A program made the translations under genes and the position numbers. This document shows positions 26,510 to 34,550 of a DNA stretch of 64,000 nt, in pieces. Source of the DNA: Paracoccus litorisediminis. Its GTDB lineage: Bacteria; Pseudomonadota; Alphaproteobacteria; Rhodobacterales; Rhodobacteraceae. The stretch spans positions 62,001 to 126,000 of the forward strand of contig NZ_WMIG01000009.1 in assembly GCF_009711205.1 (NCBI RefSeq), in the 5' to 3' direction. The notes below the pieces were generated by a model, which was not told the origin of the DNA, searched no databases, and saw nothing but the letters and a program-made list of their open reading frames with translations. How positions within the stretch are numbered: position 1 is the stretch's first letter; every line of letters starts with the position of its first letter.

Positions 26510-27393
26510 GACATCACCTGATGACCGATCGCGATCGAACTGGCCCGCGCCACGCCGGTGCGGCCCGGGTTGATATCGGATGTGGGTGAGGTCAGCACCA
26601 CGCTTTCGACACCGGGCTGGTGCAACCGGGCGAGCAGCGCCGTCAGTCGGACGACCCGACCGACAGCCAGCTCATCCGCGACATAGGCCTGCACGGCCGC
26701 ACGCGCCGCTGCTTGCACCACCTCGGCACCCGGTCCATGCGACAGGATCAGGGTGGCATCGACCGCGAAATCAGTGAAGCTCGGGGCGGCGACGACCGGA
26801 TCATCGCAAAGAGGCCGGACATCCTCCAGCGCGTCGGCAACGACGGCGAGCAGCCCGGCCGATGGCATCCCGCCCGCTTCATGGGACAGCACGGTGATCA
26901 GCACCCGCCCTGGAGCCGGGCTGGTGACCGCCACCCCACGCACGCGGCCATCGGCACTGAGCGCATGGAAGCTATAAGCCCCGACCGTGCCGGCGGTGGT
27001 CAGCGCCTCGAGCGACAGTTGGGTGCGCTTGCGCAACGCGGCATCGTCTTCGCGGATCTCGGCAACCGGCGGGGTCGCATCGGGATTGGCCGCGACCACG
27101 ACCTGCCGGGTCACCCCATACAGCGCCGCCAAATTCTCAAGATCCGTGCCGGTCGCCGTGGCCAGCAAGACCGCACGAACCGAATCGTTCGCCCGAGCCC
27201 GCATGATCACTTCGCGATAGGCCCCGACCTCAAGCAGCTTGTTGATCGGCTCGCTTTCCAGCTCGAGCACGTCGGCAAGTTCCGGCGCCAGCGCCAACAG
27301 CTGCGCCCTGATCTCGGAAAGGATCAGCTCGAAGTCGAGCTCTTCGACCGCATCGGGTGCCGACAGGCCGGTCAGGTCGATCGGATCAGCCAT
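26506..27393 (-). CDS. Baseplate wedge protein J (P2 gpJ / Mu gp47-like)
   Basis: A 295-residue protein. LDFELILSEIRAQLLALAPE and EVIMRARANDSVRAVLLATA mark the gpJ family, and a DAALRKRTQLSLEALTTAGT segment follows. GGGGTGGG precedes the start; it overlaps the upstream gene by 8 nt. It is a wedge component of the contractile baseplate. Confidence 0.93.
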   Translation of the reverse strand: MADPIDLTGLSAPDAVEELDFELILSEIRAQLLALAPELADVLELESEPINKLLEVGAYREVIMRARANDSVRAVLLATATGTDLENLAALYGVTRQVVVAANPDATPPVAEIREDDAALRKRTQLSLEALTTAGTVGAYSFHALSADGRVRGVAVTSPAPGRVLITVLSHEAGGMPSAGLLAVVADALEDVRPLCDDPVVAAPSFTDFAVDATLILSHGPGAEVVQAAARAAVQAYVADELAVGRVVRLTALLARLHQPGVESVVLTSPTSDINPGRTGVARASSIAIGHQVMS

Positions 27394-27967
27394 TTTTACC
27401 CACCCCTAAAACCATTCTGGCGCGCAGATCGGACAGGAAGTGCTTCATGAATATCGCCACCGCATCCGGCAGGATCTCGTCTTCCAGGATCACGTCCACC
27501 TGATCCTTGATCGGCAGCTTTTCCTCGGCCAAGGGGAAACGGGTCGAACGCTTCCGCCGAAAGATCGAGCGCCGCCCGTCCTTGCCCTTTGCCACGAATG
27601 CGCCTGCGAATTCCTGATCGCGGAAGGACGCGCCAGCGCCCGTTTCCTTGACCCTTCCCTTGAACTTCGACGCACCCATGTCATTCAGCCCGACCCAGAT
27701 GCCGACCGTGCCACCATCCCGGTTGATCCTGGCGCGCATGGCGCGAAGCCGGCGGCGAAAGTCGCCTGCCCGGCGCAGTTCCAGTTCTGGCACCACGCGT
27801 TTCGAGGCCTGCACCCGCAACGTGGTCGCGGTGCGGCGCAGCGCCCGCGACATCGATTTGCGAACATCGGATTCGCTGGCCTTCAACTCGGCGATCACGC
27901 GATCGAGGTCATCCTCCAGATCGAGGACAACATCGGCCCCGCGGATCCGGTGGCTCCAGCGCCTCAT
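27386..27967 (-). CDS. Minor tail protein (lambda gpZ-like)
   Basis: A 193-residue basic protein resembling lambda gpZ: SMSRALRRTATTLRVQASKR at the N-terminus, a basic loop RSIFRRKRSTRFPLAEEKLP and a C-terminal helix. GpZ completes the tail top for head joining. ATGA overlap with the head-tail joining gene. The P2 equivalent position would hold gpS, so a lambda-type gene sits at the junction to a P2-type tail. Confidence 0.75.
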   Translation of the reverse strand: MRRWSHRIRGADVVLDLEDDLDRVIAELKASESDVRKSMSRALRRTATTLRVQASKRVVPELELRRAGDFRRRLRAMRARINRDGGTVGIWVGLNDMGASKFKGRVKETGAGASFRDQEFAGAFVAKGKDGRRSIFRRKRSTRFPLAEEKLPIKDQVDVILEDEILPDAVAIFMKHFLSDLRARMVLGVGKNG

Positions 27968-28287
27968 CGCGCCCCCTGCCCGTGCTTCGGCGCCAGCCGC
28001 AAGGTCGCCATGCCGGTGCCATCGACCTGCGGCAGGGACATGATATCAAACTCCCGGCCCGCGATGATGATCGTATCGAAGCGATTGACCCCGGCAAAAT
28101 CCGCCGCCTTGCCCAACAGGCGCGGCTGCGTGGTATCGAGCCGGTATTCGCCCATCCCGGCATCAAGGAACGGCTCGTCGAAGATCCCGCGGACAGACCG
28201 AATTGCGCCACCTGCCAGCCGAAGCTCACAGGCATGGGCGAATTCGTCCTCCTGCAGGAAGGCGTCCAGATCCTCGACGAAAGGCAT
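27964..28287 (-). CDS. Head-tail joining protein (lambda gpFII-like)
   Basis: A 107-residue protein; MPFVEDLDAFLQEDEFAHAC and FDTIIIAGREFDIMSLPQVD are typical of the gpFII/Phage_attach group that forms the connector end for tail attachment. GAGGAACG precedes the ATG. Confidence 0.7.
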   Translation of the reverse strand: MPFVEDLDAFLQEDEFAHACELRLAGGAIRSVRGIFDEPFLDAGMGEYRLDTTQPRLLGKAADFAGVNRFDTIIIAGREFDIMSLPQVDGTGMATLRLAPKHGQGAR

Positions 28288-28298
28288 GGGATCGTTCC

Positions 28299-28655
28299 TC
28301 AGCCGTATTGCTTCTGGCCGACCACAGCGACCGCCAGTGTGGCGGACGCCCCGGCGGAAACCGTGCAATGCACGCGCACCTCGTCCTTGAAGCCGTCGGC
28401 ATCGACCTCGATCATCTGGCTGCCGCCTGCGGCACTGGTGATCGTCGCGAATACCGCGTCCTCGATATCCTCCCAGGCGTCGGTGCCATTGCGATGCTGC
28501 AGCTTCGCGGCCACCGTCTGGCCCGCGCCACCGCTCGGGCCGTGCATCAGGATCACCTTGGCATGGCCATGGAACTCGTCCAGCGCCACCCCGGTCAGAC
28601 CGGCAGTCGCGCTGATCGCCGCCAGCGCGGCCAGCGGTTTAATCGATAGTTTCAT
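28299..28655 (-). CDS. Phage head-region protein of unknown function
   Basis: A 118-residue protein with an Ala-rich N-terminal helix (SIKPLAALAAISATAGLTGV) and a beta-rich rest (VRVHCTVSAGASATLAVAVV). Its place just after capsid genes suggests a decoration or head-completion role, which is inference. GGAGAGG precedes the start; 4-nt overlap with the upstream gene. Confidence 0.6.
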   Translation of the reverse strand: MKLSIKPLAALAAISATAGLTGVALDEFHGHAKVILMHGPSGGAGQTVAAKLQHRNGTDAWEDIEDAVFATITSAAGGSQMIEVDADGFKDEVRVHCTVSAGASATLAVAVVGQKQYG

Positions 28656-28957
28656 TTTGCCTCTCCGTTGCTCTGCGCGCCATCAGCCGCCTTGGGCTTG
28701 GTGCGGTTGTTCTTGGCCGGAGCCGTTTCGGGTGCATCCGGCACCGTGGGTTCGCCAGACGGGCCTGGCTCGTCCGGCGTCCCGGGTTCGTCCGAAGGAC
28801 CGGCATCAACATCGGCGGCGGTCGCCAACTCGGCTTTGCCGTTGTCGAGCAAGCGGCGCGCCATGGTCTCATCGACCTCGACCACGCTGCCGGCCCGGGT
28901 GGGCACACCGCCGACCACCACGGCCGAGCTCAGCTTCACCTTGAAAGTCTTCGACAT
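28652..28957 (-). CDS. Small head-region protein with Pro/Glu-rich tail
   Basis: A 101-residue protein. Residues 1-50 (FKVKLSSAVVVGGVPTRAGS, VVEVDETMARRLLDNGKAEL) form a small domain typical of proteins encoded after phage capsids; the remaining half is a disordered Pro/Asp/Glu tail ending in Lys/Asn-rich sequence. GAGGAA precedes the ATG at 28957. Role not known. Confidence 0.65.
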   Translation of the reverse strand: MSKTFKVKLSSAVVVGGVPTRAGSVVEVDETMARRLLDNGKAELATAADVDAGPSDEPGTPDEPGPSGEPTVPDAPETAPAKNNRTKPKAADGAQSNGEAK

Positions 28958-29007
28958 GGATTCCTCATGGACTGGCAGGACCGAAGGCTCGTCCCGCGGT
29001 TGCAGGA

Positions 29008-30984
29008 TCAGAGGTTCCGGCCCAAGCACAGGGACGCGGCGCGGCGCACGGCGATATCGACATCCTGCATCATCACGATGCGGATCCGGCCGCGGGCCGA
29101 ATGCGTGAACGGATCGACGGTGACGTCGAGGCCGCCCCACATGCCGATCAGCACATCGGCAAAATTGCCATGGAAGACGTCGCCGTTCGCAATCTGGTTC
29201 GTGACCTCGCAGCGATAGCCGTTCACCGTCCCGCCGCTTTCCCAGATGACGCCCTGGTCAGTGCCCGAGGCGAACTTGGGCGTGGTCTTGGCATGACCGC
29301 GCATCCGGGCATTGAAGACATAGGCCATGCTGTTCACATCGGCATTGTCGGCCGAGATCTCGGTCTCCATCGCGACCAGTTCGGCATAGGTCGGGTTTGC
29401 CCCGGCAAAATCGACGACATTCAGGCCGGGGGTGCGGGCGATGCCGCGTGGCGTATGATCGGAGCCCGCGCCGTAATAGCCGGCATAGTCCACCGCCTGT
29501 GCCAGCGCCGCTGACATGTCACGGCGCATCATCGCCTCGACATCAAGGCTGGATTGCATGATCAGCTTGCGGGTGACCTCGGTCATGCCCGCGACGGTCT
29601 TCGGGCGCAGGCCGAACTGGTCGAAGGACATGGCCGAAAGGGTCGCCTCATCGTCCTCGCCGAGCCAGTAACCGGACGCGCCGCCCGCCTGCGTCGGCAC
29701 ATCGATATTGCCGACAAGGCCGCCGATCGGGGTTGCCAGCTGCAGCAGGGTCGTGCGGTTGCGCAGCATGTCGACAAAGGATTGCGACAGCATGTCCGTC
29801 GCGACCAGGATGCCACCGGTATCGCCAGCATTGGCACCACCGGTGCCGGTATTCAGCGCCCGGGTCAGCACATCAACCGGGATCAAGGTGCCTTTCGGGC
29901 TGCGTTCGGCGCGCTCGGTCGCGGCCGCGGCGCATTCGAACTCAAAGGCCGCCGCTTCACGCAGGCCGCGATCATTGGGATTGGTCAGCGATTGGAACAG
30001 CCGCATGAACGAATAGCGGCGCACCTCGCCATCGGTCATGCCAATCGGGTTTCCGCCTTCGGTCAGGGGACGGCCGCGATTGGTCCCCATTTTCGCGAGC
30101 AGGTCGGCCCGGAACTGGTCCACCCCGCGCCCGTCGCGCACCGCGGCATTGGCCAGATCGCTCGCGTCATATTGGCGGCCCAGTTCCAGGATCGTGCCCA
30201 CGCGCGCGCGCTCGGCGGTTTCGCCTGCGCCACGTTCGGCCCCGGCCTCCTCGACCACCTCCAGTTCGCGAACAATCTTGCCGTCATCATCGAGCTCAGC
30301 CCAGACCAGCTGACCGGTGGCATTGCGAACGAGTTTCTTCTTCATGGAACGGTTCCCATTGGGGGGTTGCTGATCGGGCGCTGCCCGCGTGTTCGCAGGT
30401 TGAACCGGCAAATCACTCGCTTCCTCTGGCGTGATTTCATGCGAGCGCCCGACGCCGACCGTCGGATCCGCGGGCACGCTGACCAGGGAAATCTCGTAGG
30501 GTTCCCAATCGGTGACACGCACCAGGTCGGCCGCGCCATTCCGCTTCTCGATCTCGATCGCATGCACGGCATAGCCGAAAGAGACGTGGCGACGGATCCC
30601 GTCGGCCACATCTCGCAGGATCTCGTCGGCGCGTGCGCTGCGCCCGAAGCGGACCTTGGCCCGGCCGCGCCGATCCTCCCCGATCTCCACGCTTTCCACG
30701 ACGCCGATCTGATCGTCCCAATCGTGATTGACCAGGAGCGCCGCACCGCTTTGAAGACGGTCCATGCGGATCGCCCCCTCCCTGTGATCCAGCACCTCGT
30801 CGCCGAACCACCGCGCCACCGGCATCTCGCTCGAAAAGGCGAGCTCGACCGTCCGATTCTCGAAATCGATCTGTCGGACCTCGCCCAGATGCCGGAACTC
30901 ACCGGCCCCGCGGGTCCGCGCGTTGATCTGTTCAGGGGTGATGGATCGGGTCAGGAAGGACCCGACAATGCTCGCATACTTCAT
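29008..30984 (-). CDS. Fused prohead protease (S78) and HK97-type major capsid protein
   Basis: A 658-residue fusion. Residues about 20-185 are an S78 maturation protease with catalytic-type His87 (ALLVNHDWDD) and Ser135 (RRHVSFGY). Residues from about 214 are an HK97-fold capsid: a delta-like charged helix region (VREL...EEAG), then the mature shell with LATPIGGLVGNIDVPTQAGG and MTEVTRKLIMQSS. An internal ATG at 30345 with a possible ribosome site opens exactly at the capsid half (MKKKLVRN), so a separate capsid protein might also be made. Elements C and D of the 18-bp repeat precede 30984 and 30345 respectively. Confidence 0.92.
   Translation of the reverse strand: MKYASIVGSFLTRSITPEQINARTRGAGEFRHLGEVRQIDFENRTVELAFSSEMPVARWFGDEVLDHREGAIRMDRLQSGAALLVNHDWDDQIGVVESVEIGEDRRGRAKVRFGRSARADEILRDVADGIRRHVSFGYAVHAIEIEKRNGAADLVRVTDWEPYEISLVSVPADPTVGVGRSHEITPEEASDLPVQPANTRAAPDQQPPNGNRSMKKKLVRNATGQLVWAELDDDGKIVRELEVVEEAGAERGAGETAERARVGTILELGRQYDASDLANAAVRDGRGVDQFRADLLAKMGTNRGRPLTEGGNPIGMTDGEVRRYSFMRLFQSLTNPNDRGLREAAAFEFECAAAATERAERSPKGTLIPVDVLTRALNTGTGGANAGDTGGILVATDMLSQSFVDMLRNRTTLLQLATPIGGLVGNIDVPTQAGGASGYWLGEDDEATLSAMSFDQFGLRPKTVAGMTEVTRKLIMQSSLDVEAMMRRDMSAALAQAVDYAGYYGAGSDHTPRGIARTPGLNVVDFAGANPTYAELVAMETEISADNADVNSMAYVFNARMRGHAKTTPKFASGTDQGVIWESGGTVNGYRCEVTNQIANGDVFHGNFADVLIGMWGGLDVTVDPFTHSARGRIRIVMMQDVDIAVRRAASLCLGRNL
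30422..30439 (-). repeat. 18-bp late-region element, copy D
   Basis: Minus strand TGAAATCACGCCAGAGGA, one mismatch. It lies inside the fusion gene (coding EITPEE), 76 nt before the internal capsid ATG at 30345. Confidence 0.75.
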
Positions 30985-31033
30985 GCCGCCCTCTTGAGTT
31001 ACGAGGGCATTAGGCCGCGCCACGCACCGGTGA

Positions 31034-31051
31034 TCCTCTGGCGGGATTTCA
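31034..31051 (-). repeat. 18-bp late-region element, copy C
   Basis: Exact consensus TGAAATCCCGCCAGAGGA on the minus strand, 49 nt before the protease-capsid start at 30984, in an intergenic gap. Confidence 0.85.
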
Positions 31052-31222
31052 GGCCGGAATCGTCGGCGCAATCCGCGCCATTGACAGAATCGCGGGTCAG
31101 GCGCAGCCTTCAGGGGTTCAATGTTGTTTTACCGACAAGACGGAAAGCCGAAGTCAGTGAAGCCTCGTCTCACGCCGGCGAGGCTTCATTCTTTTCTGTC
31201 CCTCATCAAGTTGCGATTAGGC

Positions 31223-31957
31223 TCAAAGCCCAAGCCAGGTCTCAATGGTAGCGATCTGCTCAACTGTCAGCGCGGTACCATTGACGACCACCAGTCGGCG
31301 CATGCGCCGCACGGCACTAGTGGCCCCGACCGTATCGCCGATTCCGAGGCGCGTGGCAGCATAGGCTCGGCCATTTACTCCGAACGAATTGCTGACGCCA
31401 TTGAGGCGCAGCAGCCCGCCATTCGAACCCTGCTTGATGTAGCCTGCGGTGATCCACTGCTCGAATGGCGCGGCGGACAGCTCCAAAATCGCGGTGTCAG
31501 CTCCCAATGGGATATAGGACAGCCCGCGCCAGCGCGGCGGCACGTTGAGCGGCTGCAGCTGCACCTGAATGCTGTCCGCGCCAGCGCCAGATCCGGGACC
31601 GGCGCACCAGAAGCGGTGCGTGGTCGCGGCGCTGGTTGGATAGAAAAACCGCTCGAAGACCGCAAATGACGACACCGACAGGTAGTCGGACGCACCGCGT
31701 ACCCACGCTTTCGACGCCGACGTGAAAGCCACGCTGTCAAAATGGCCCTGCGCGACCTTGCTGGGGGCGACCCCAATCCACTCTAGCGAGCCGTCGCCAA
31801 TGGCCGCATCCCATGCCGCAAGGCCCGCCTCATAGGTCGTGGCGTCGAAGGCGAGCAGTCCCGGAATGGCAGCCATCGCCTCCTCGAGAGTCGGCGGGCG
31901 AGGCATGAACGCGGCGGCATAGGCGGCCTTATTGGGCGTGCGGATAACCAGAGGCAT
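31223..31957 (-). CDS. Putative tail fibre accessory or receptor-binding protein
   Basis: A 244-residue protein; no family recognised with certainty. The beta-rich centre (SLSWI-like strands, FAVFERFFYPTSAATTHRFW, SIQVQLQPLNVPPRWRG) and the C-terminal RLVVVNGTALTVEQIATIET resemble LamG/concanavalin-like domains that end in a short helix. It follows the esterase fibre gene by 11 nt with GTAGGAGGGG upstream, so the two likely act together on the virion. Confidence 0.6.
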   Translation of the reverse strand: MPLVIRTPNKAAYAAAFMPRPPTLEEAMAAIPGLLAFDATTYEAGLAAWDAAIGDGSLEWIGVAPSKVAQGHFDSVAFTSASKAWVRGASDYLSVSSFAVFERFFYPTSAATTHRFWCAGPGSGAGADSIQVQLQPLNVPPRWRGLSYIPLGADTAILELSAAPFEQWITAGYIKQGSNGGLLRLNGVSNSFGVNGRAYAATRLGIGDTVGATSAVRRMRRLVVVNGTALTVEQIATIETWLGL

Positions 31958-31968
31958 GACGACCCCTC

Positions 31969-34230
31969 CTACAGATAGATGCGATTGCCGACCGCCGGGC
32001 GCAGGATGCGCTCGCCGGGGAGGAATAGGCTCGGGGCCTCGAAGGCGTCACGGATCGCGCTGGTCGAGGCGACGTATTCGTCCGCCGCCTCACCCACGCC
32101 CAAATCGCGCCACGCCAGCGATAGCTCCTGCCCGATCGACGGAGCCGTCGCGCAGGTCAGGGTGATTTGCCGCGCTCCGGTCTGCCGGACGCCGGTTATC
32201 GGCACGGCCCCCTGAGCAATCTCGAACCCGGCATCAGCCCTGCGGACGCGGCAGAATCCGAAATCAATCACCAGAGGCAGCAGCGACCGGAAATCCACCA
32301 CGACCTCATTGCTGCTGATCGTGGCCGAGATCATCCGGGGGCAATACCAGTCCTCGCCCCGCGCTACGGCCTGCATAGCAAATGCGTGCGTCTCGCCGAT
32401 CAGTACGCGCGAGCGATAGGCCATATGGATCGTGTCCAGCTGCGCCCCGCCCGCGCCGTCATCCGACATGCCAAGAGCAAAACGGTATCGGGGCATCGTC
32501 AGCAATGCGTTAGCACGGGCGTCCTCGACGTCCAGGATCTCCAGCCGGGACCGATGACGCCCGCCACCGCTCGACAACGTTTCGGTGCCGACCGACCGCC
32601 CGCCCTGCTGCGACAAGAACCAGCGCACCGGGACGGCGGGGCAATCGATGGCGCAGAGCGCCTCGCGCTCATCCATCATGGTCAGCAGGTTTTCAGCGTA
32701 GGACGCATTGTTCCAGTCGCTCTCGCCATGTCCGAACAGCAGATGTATCGCCTCAACCTCATAGCCGAGTGCCACCAGACCGAGGTAGCAATTGCGGATA
32801 TCCTGCGTGTGCCGGCTCCAGGCCGGAGTAAGTTCGCCGGTATTGCCGCGCCAGATACCATTGGTGGCGCTATTGCCGATCAGAGCCGTGCCCCCTACCG
32901 ACGAGCCGCGCACCGCCGCCACTTTGTAGGGTTGCCCCATCAGCTCGATAAACCGCGCCGCAGCAGCAGCGCCAATAGATTGCACTCCGGTCGCAGCCTC
33001 ACGCGCTGGGACCAAATCATGCTGATCTGGTGGCGCACCACCGGTATAGCCACGCAGGCCACCGAAGACGCTGGACACATCGTTGAGCATCAGGACGTGC
33101 CGAGGCATGGGCGGATTGGGCCATACGAGCGGGTCGAGCATGACGTACTGATCATCATTGGACTGGCCATAGACCGCCACGATTACCGCGTTGCGGGTCG
33201 CGCCATTGATCGAGATCGAGGGGTAAAGCCGCCCGCCGATTTCGTCCAGCTCATCGAGTGCATGAATGCCGCGCTCGCCGACCTGATATAGTGGCGTGGC
33301 AGTGGATGGCTCAGGCAGCCTCTCGGCCAGCCGATCCGCTAATAGTTGCGACGGAATAAAATCCAGCCCATCCGGACGCATGACGATACCGCTCTCAAGG
33401 GTCTCGCCCTCGCTGGCCGTCTCGTCACCGATCAGCAGCAGAGGGACAGCGTCATCATCATCCGGTGCCGACGCAAAATCCTGCTCGGGCAACAGCGGCC
33501 CGATATCGCCTGCGATCAGCGGCGCCAGCTTTTCGCCCAACTCGGACGACGGGATGAAATCAACCCCACCCGGACGCAGCACGACAATCGGGTCAGCGTC
33601 ACCGTCCGCATTGGACAGGGTGATCAGATCGACAGAGGCATCAGTTCGCGGCGCGCCATTTGCGAGATCGGACGCAAGGGCGCGCCGCGCGCTCACCTCG
33701 GCTTCGATCTCACTTGGGGAGACAATCTGGACCAAGAGTTTCTGGGTCGTCGCACTCTCGCGGCGGAAGATCGAGGCGCGTGACAAGCCATCCGCACCGC
33801 CTGCGATGACCGCAAAGCCCTCACTATCCGCGACCGCAGCGCGGCCAAGCGCAATGGTGTCGAAATACCCCGCATTCAGGGCCGCCGCGATTGCCGCAGC
33901 CTCGGCCGCTGCGCGAGCGGCCTCGACGGCGGCGCGGTCCGCTGCGACCTGTGCGCGATCCGTGGCGGTAGCGCCACGATCCTGCCCGGTCGCAACGCGA
34001 TCTCCTGCCGTCGCACCAGCTGAGGCGACCGCTTGACCGCGCGCGGATTCCATTTCCTCACGGACGGCTGTCAGGTTGGCGTTGACCTGAATCGCCGCGT
34101 CGATACGGGCCTGGGCCTCAGGAGAGACCTCGCCCGGATCGCCCTTATCCCCCTTCAGGGTGGGAACGCCCAGCAAGGGAACTGCCAGAACCGTCGCTTG
34201 GGTGTTGGCCCCCCAGATCGTGATCTGCAT
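31969..34230 (-). CDS. Tail fibre with SGNH/sialate O-acetylesterase-like domain
   Basis: A 753-residue virion fibre candidate. A collagen-like KGDKGDPGE (about 26-34) and an Ala-rich coiled coil (70-118) come first. Two copies of a short module follow (LRPGGVDFIPSSELGEKLAP near 218 and MRPDGLDFIPSQLLADRLAE near 284). A hydrolase then shows the SGNH blocks: GQSN at 355-358 (block I Ser), GSSVGG near 442, GHGESDW at 501-506 and D599-x-x-H602. It probably removes acetyl groups from surface polysaccharide during adsorption. It is coupled (ATGA) to the small upstream gene. Unusual position between portal and capsid genes. Confidence 0.78.
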   Translation of the reverse strand: MQITIWGANTQATVLAVPLLGVPTLKGDKGDPGEVSPEAQARIDAAIQVNANLTAVREEMESARGQAVASAGATAGDRVATGQDRGATATDRAQVAADRAAVEAARAAAEAAAIAAALNAGYFDTIALGRAAVADSEGFAVIAGGADGLSRASIFRRESATTQKLLVQIVSPSEIEAEVSARRALASDLANGAPRTDASVDLITLSNADGDADPIVVLRPGGVDFIPSSELGEKLAPLIAGDIGPLLPEQDFASAPDDDDAVPLLLIGDETASEGETLESGIVMRPDGLDFIPSQLLADRLAERLPEPSTATPLYQVGERGIHALDELDEIGGRLYPSISINGATRNAVIVAVYGQSNDDQYVMLDPLVWPNPPMPRHVLMLNDVSSVFGGLRGYTGGAPPDQHDLVPAREAATGVQSIGAAAAARFIELMGQPYKVAAVRGSSVGGTALIGNSATNGIWRGNTGELTPAWSRHTQDIRNCYLGLVALGYEVEAIHLLFGHGESDWNNASYAENLLTMMDEREALCAIDCPAVPVRWFLSQQGGRSVGTETLSSGGGRHRSRLEILDVEDARANALLTMPRYRFALGMSDDGAGGAQLDTIHMAYRSRVLIGETHAFAMQAVARGEDWYCPRMISATISSNEVVVDFRSLLPLVIDFGFCRVRRADAGFEIAQGAVPITGVRQTGARQITLTCATAPSIGQELSLAWRDLGVGEAADEYVASTSAIRDAFEAPSLFLPGERILRPAVGNRIYL

Positions 34231-34550
34231 CAGCGCGTCGCCCCCTCGATGATCTTCAGCGGCACATTGTGCGATCCGGGAAATGGCAGCCGCTCGCCAC
34301 CCTTGGTGATCCAGTAATCGAAGCTTGCCAGCCCGGTGCCGGTGATCGGCCAATTCGCGGTATCGTCGGCGACCGCAGTGATCTTGCGGTTCACCGGATC
34401 GACCGTGATGGCGAGGGGATAGCGCCGATGCCCGAACCTCACGGCGGCCTCAACGCTGTCATGCGGATAGACGAGCGCCCATTCGTCATCGTCATCGAAG
34501 GACAGATCCGCCTTGAAGGTCGCGCCGCGCTTGAACTCAGCCGGTTGCAT
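34230..34550 (-). CDS. Small protein upstream of the esterase fibre, unknown
   Basis: A 106-residue beta-rich protein (FKRGATFKADLSFDDDDEWA, PLAITVDPVNRKITAVADDT). It resembles the small BppU-N-like or fibre-adaptor domains found before receptor-binding genes, but that is inference from fold style. Start 34550 has AGAGGGGG six bases upstream; 34556 is directly on it. It overlaps the end of the portal gene by 14 nt and the next gene by 1 nt. Confidence 0.6.
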   Translation of the reverse strand: MQPAEFKRGATFKADLSFDDDDEWALVYPHDSVEAAVRFGHRRYPLAITVDPVNRKITAVADDTANWPITGTGLASFDYWITKGGERLPFPGSHNVPLKIIEGATR

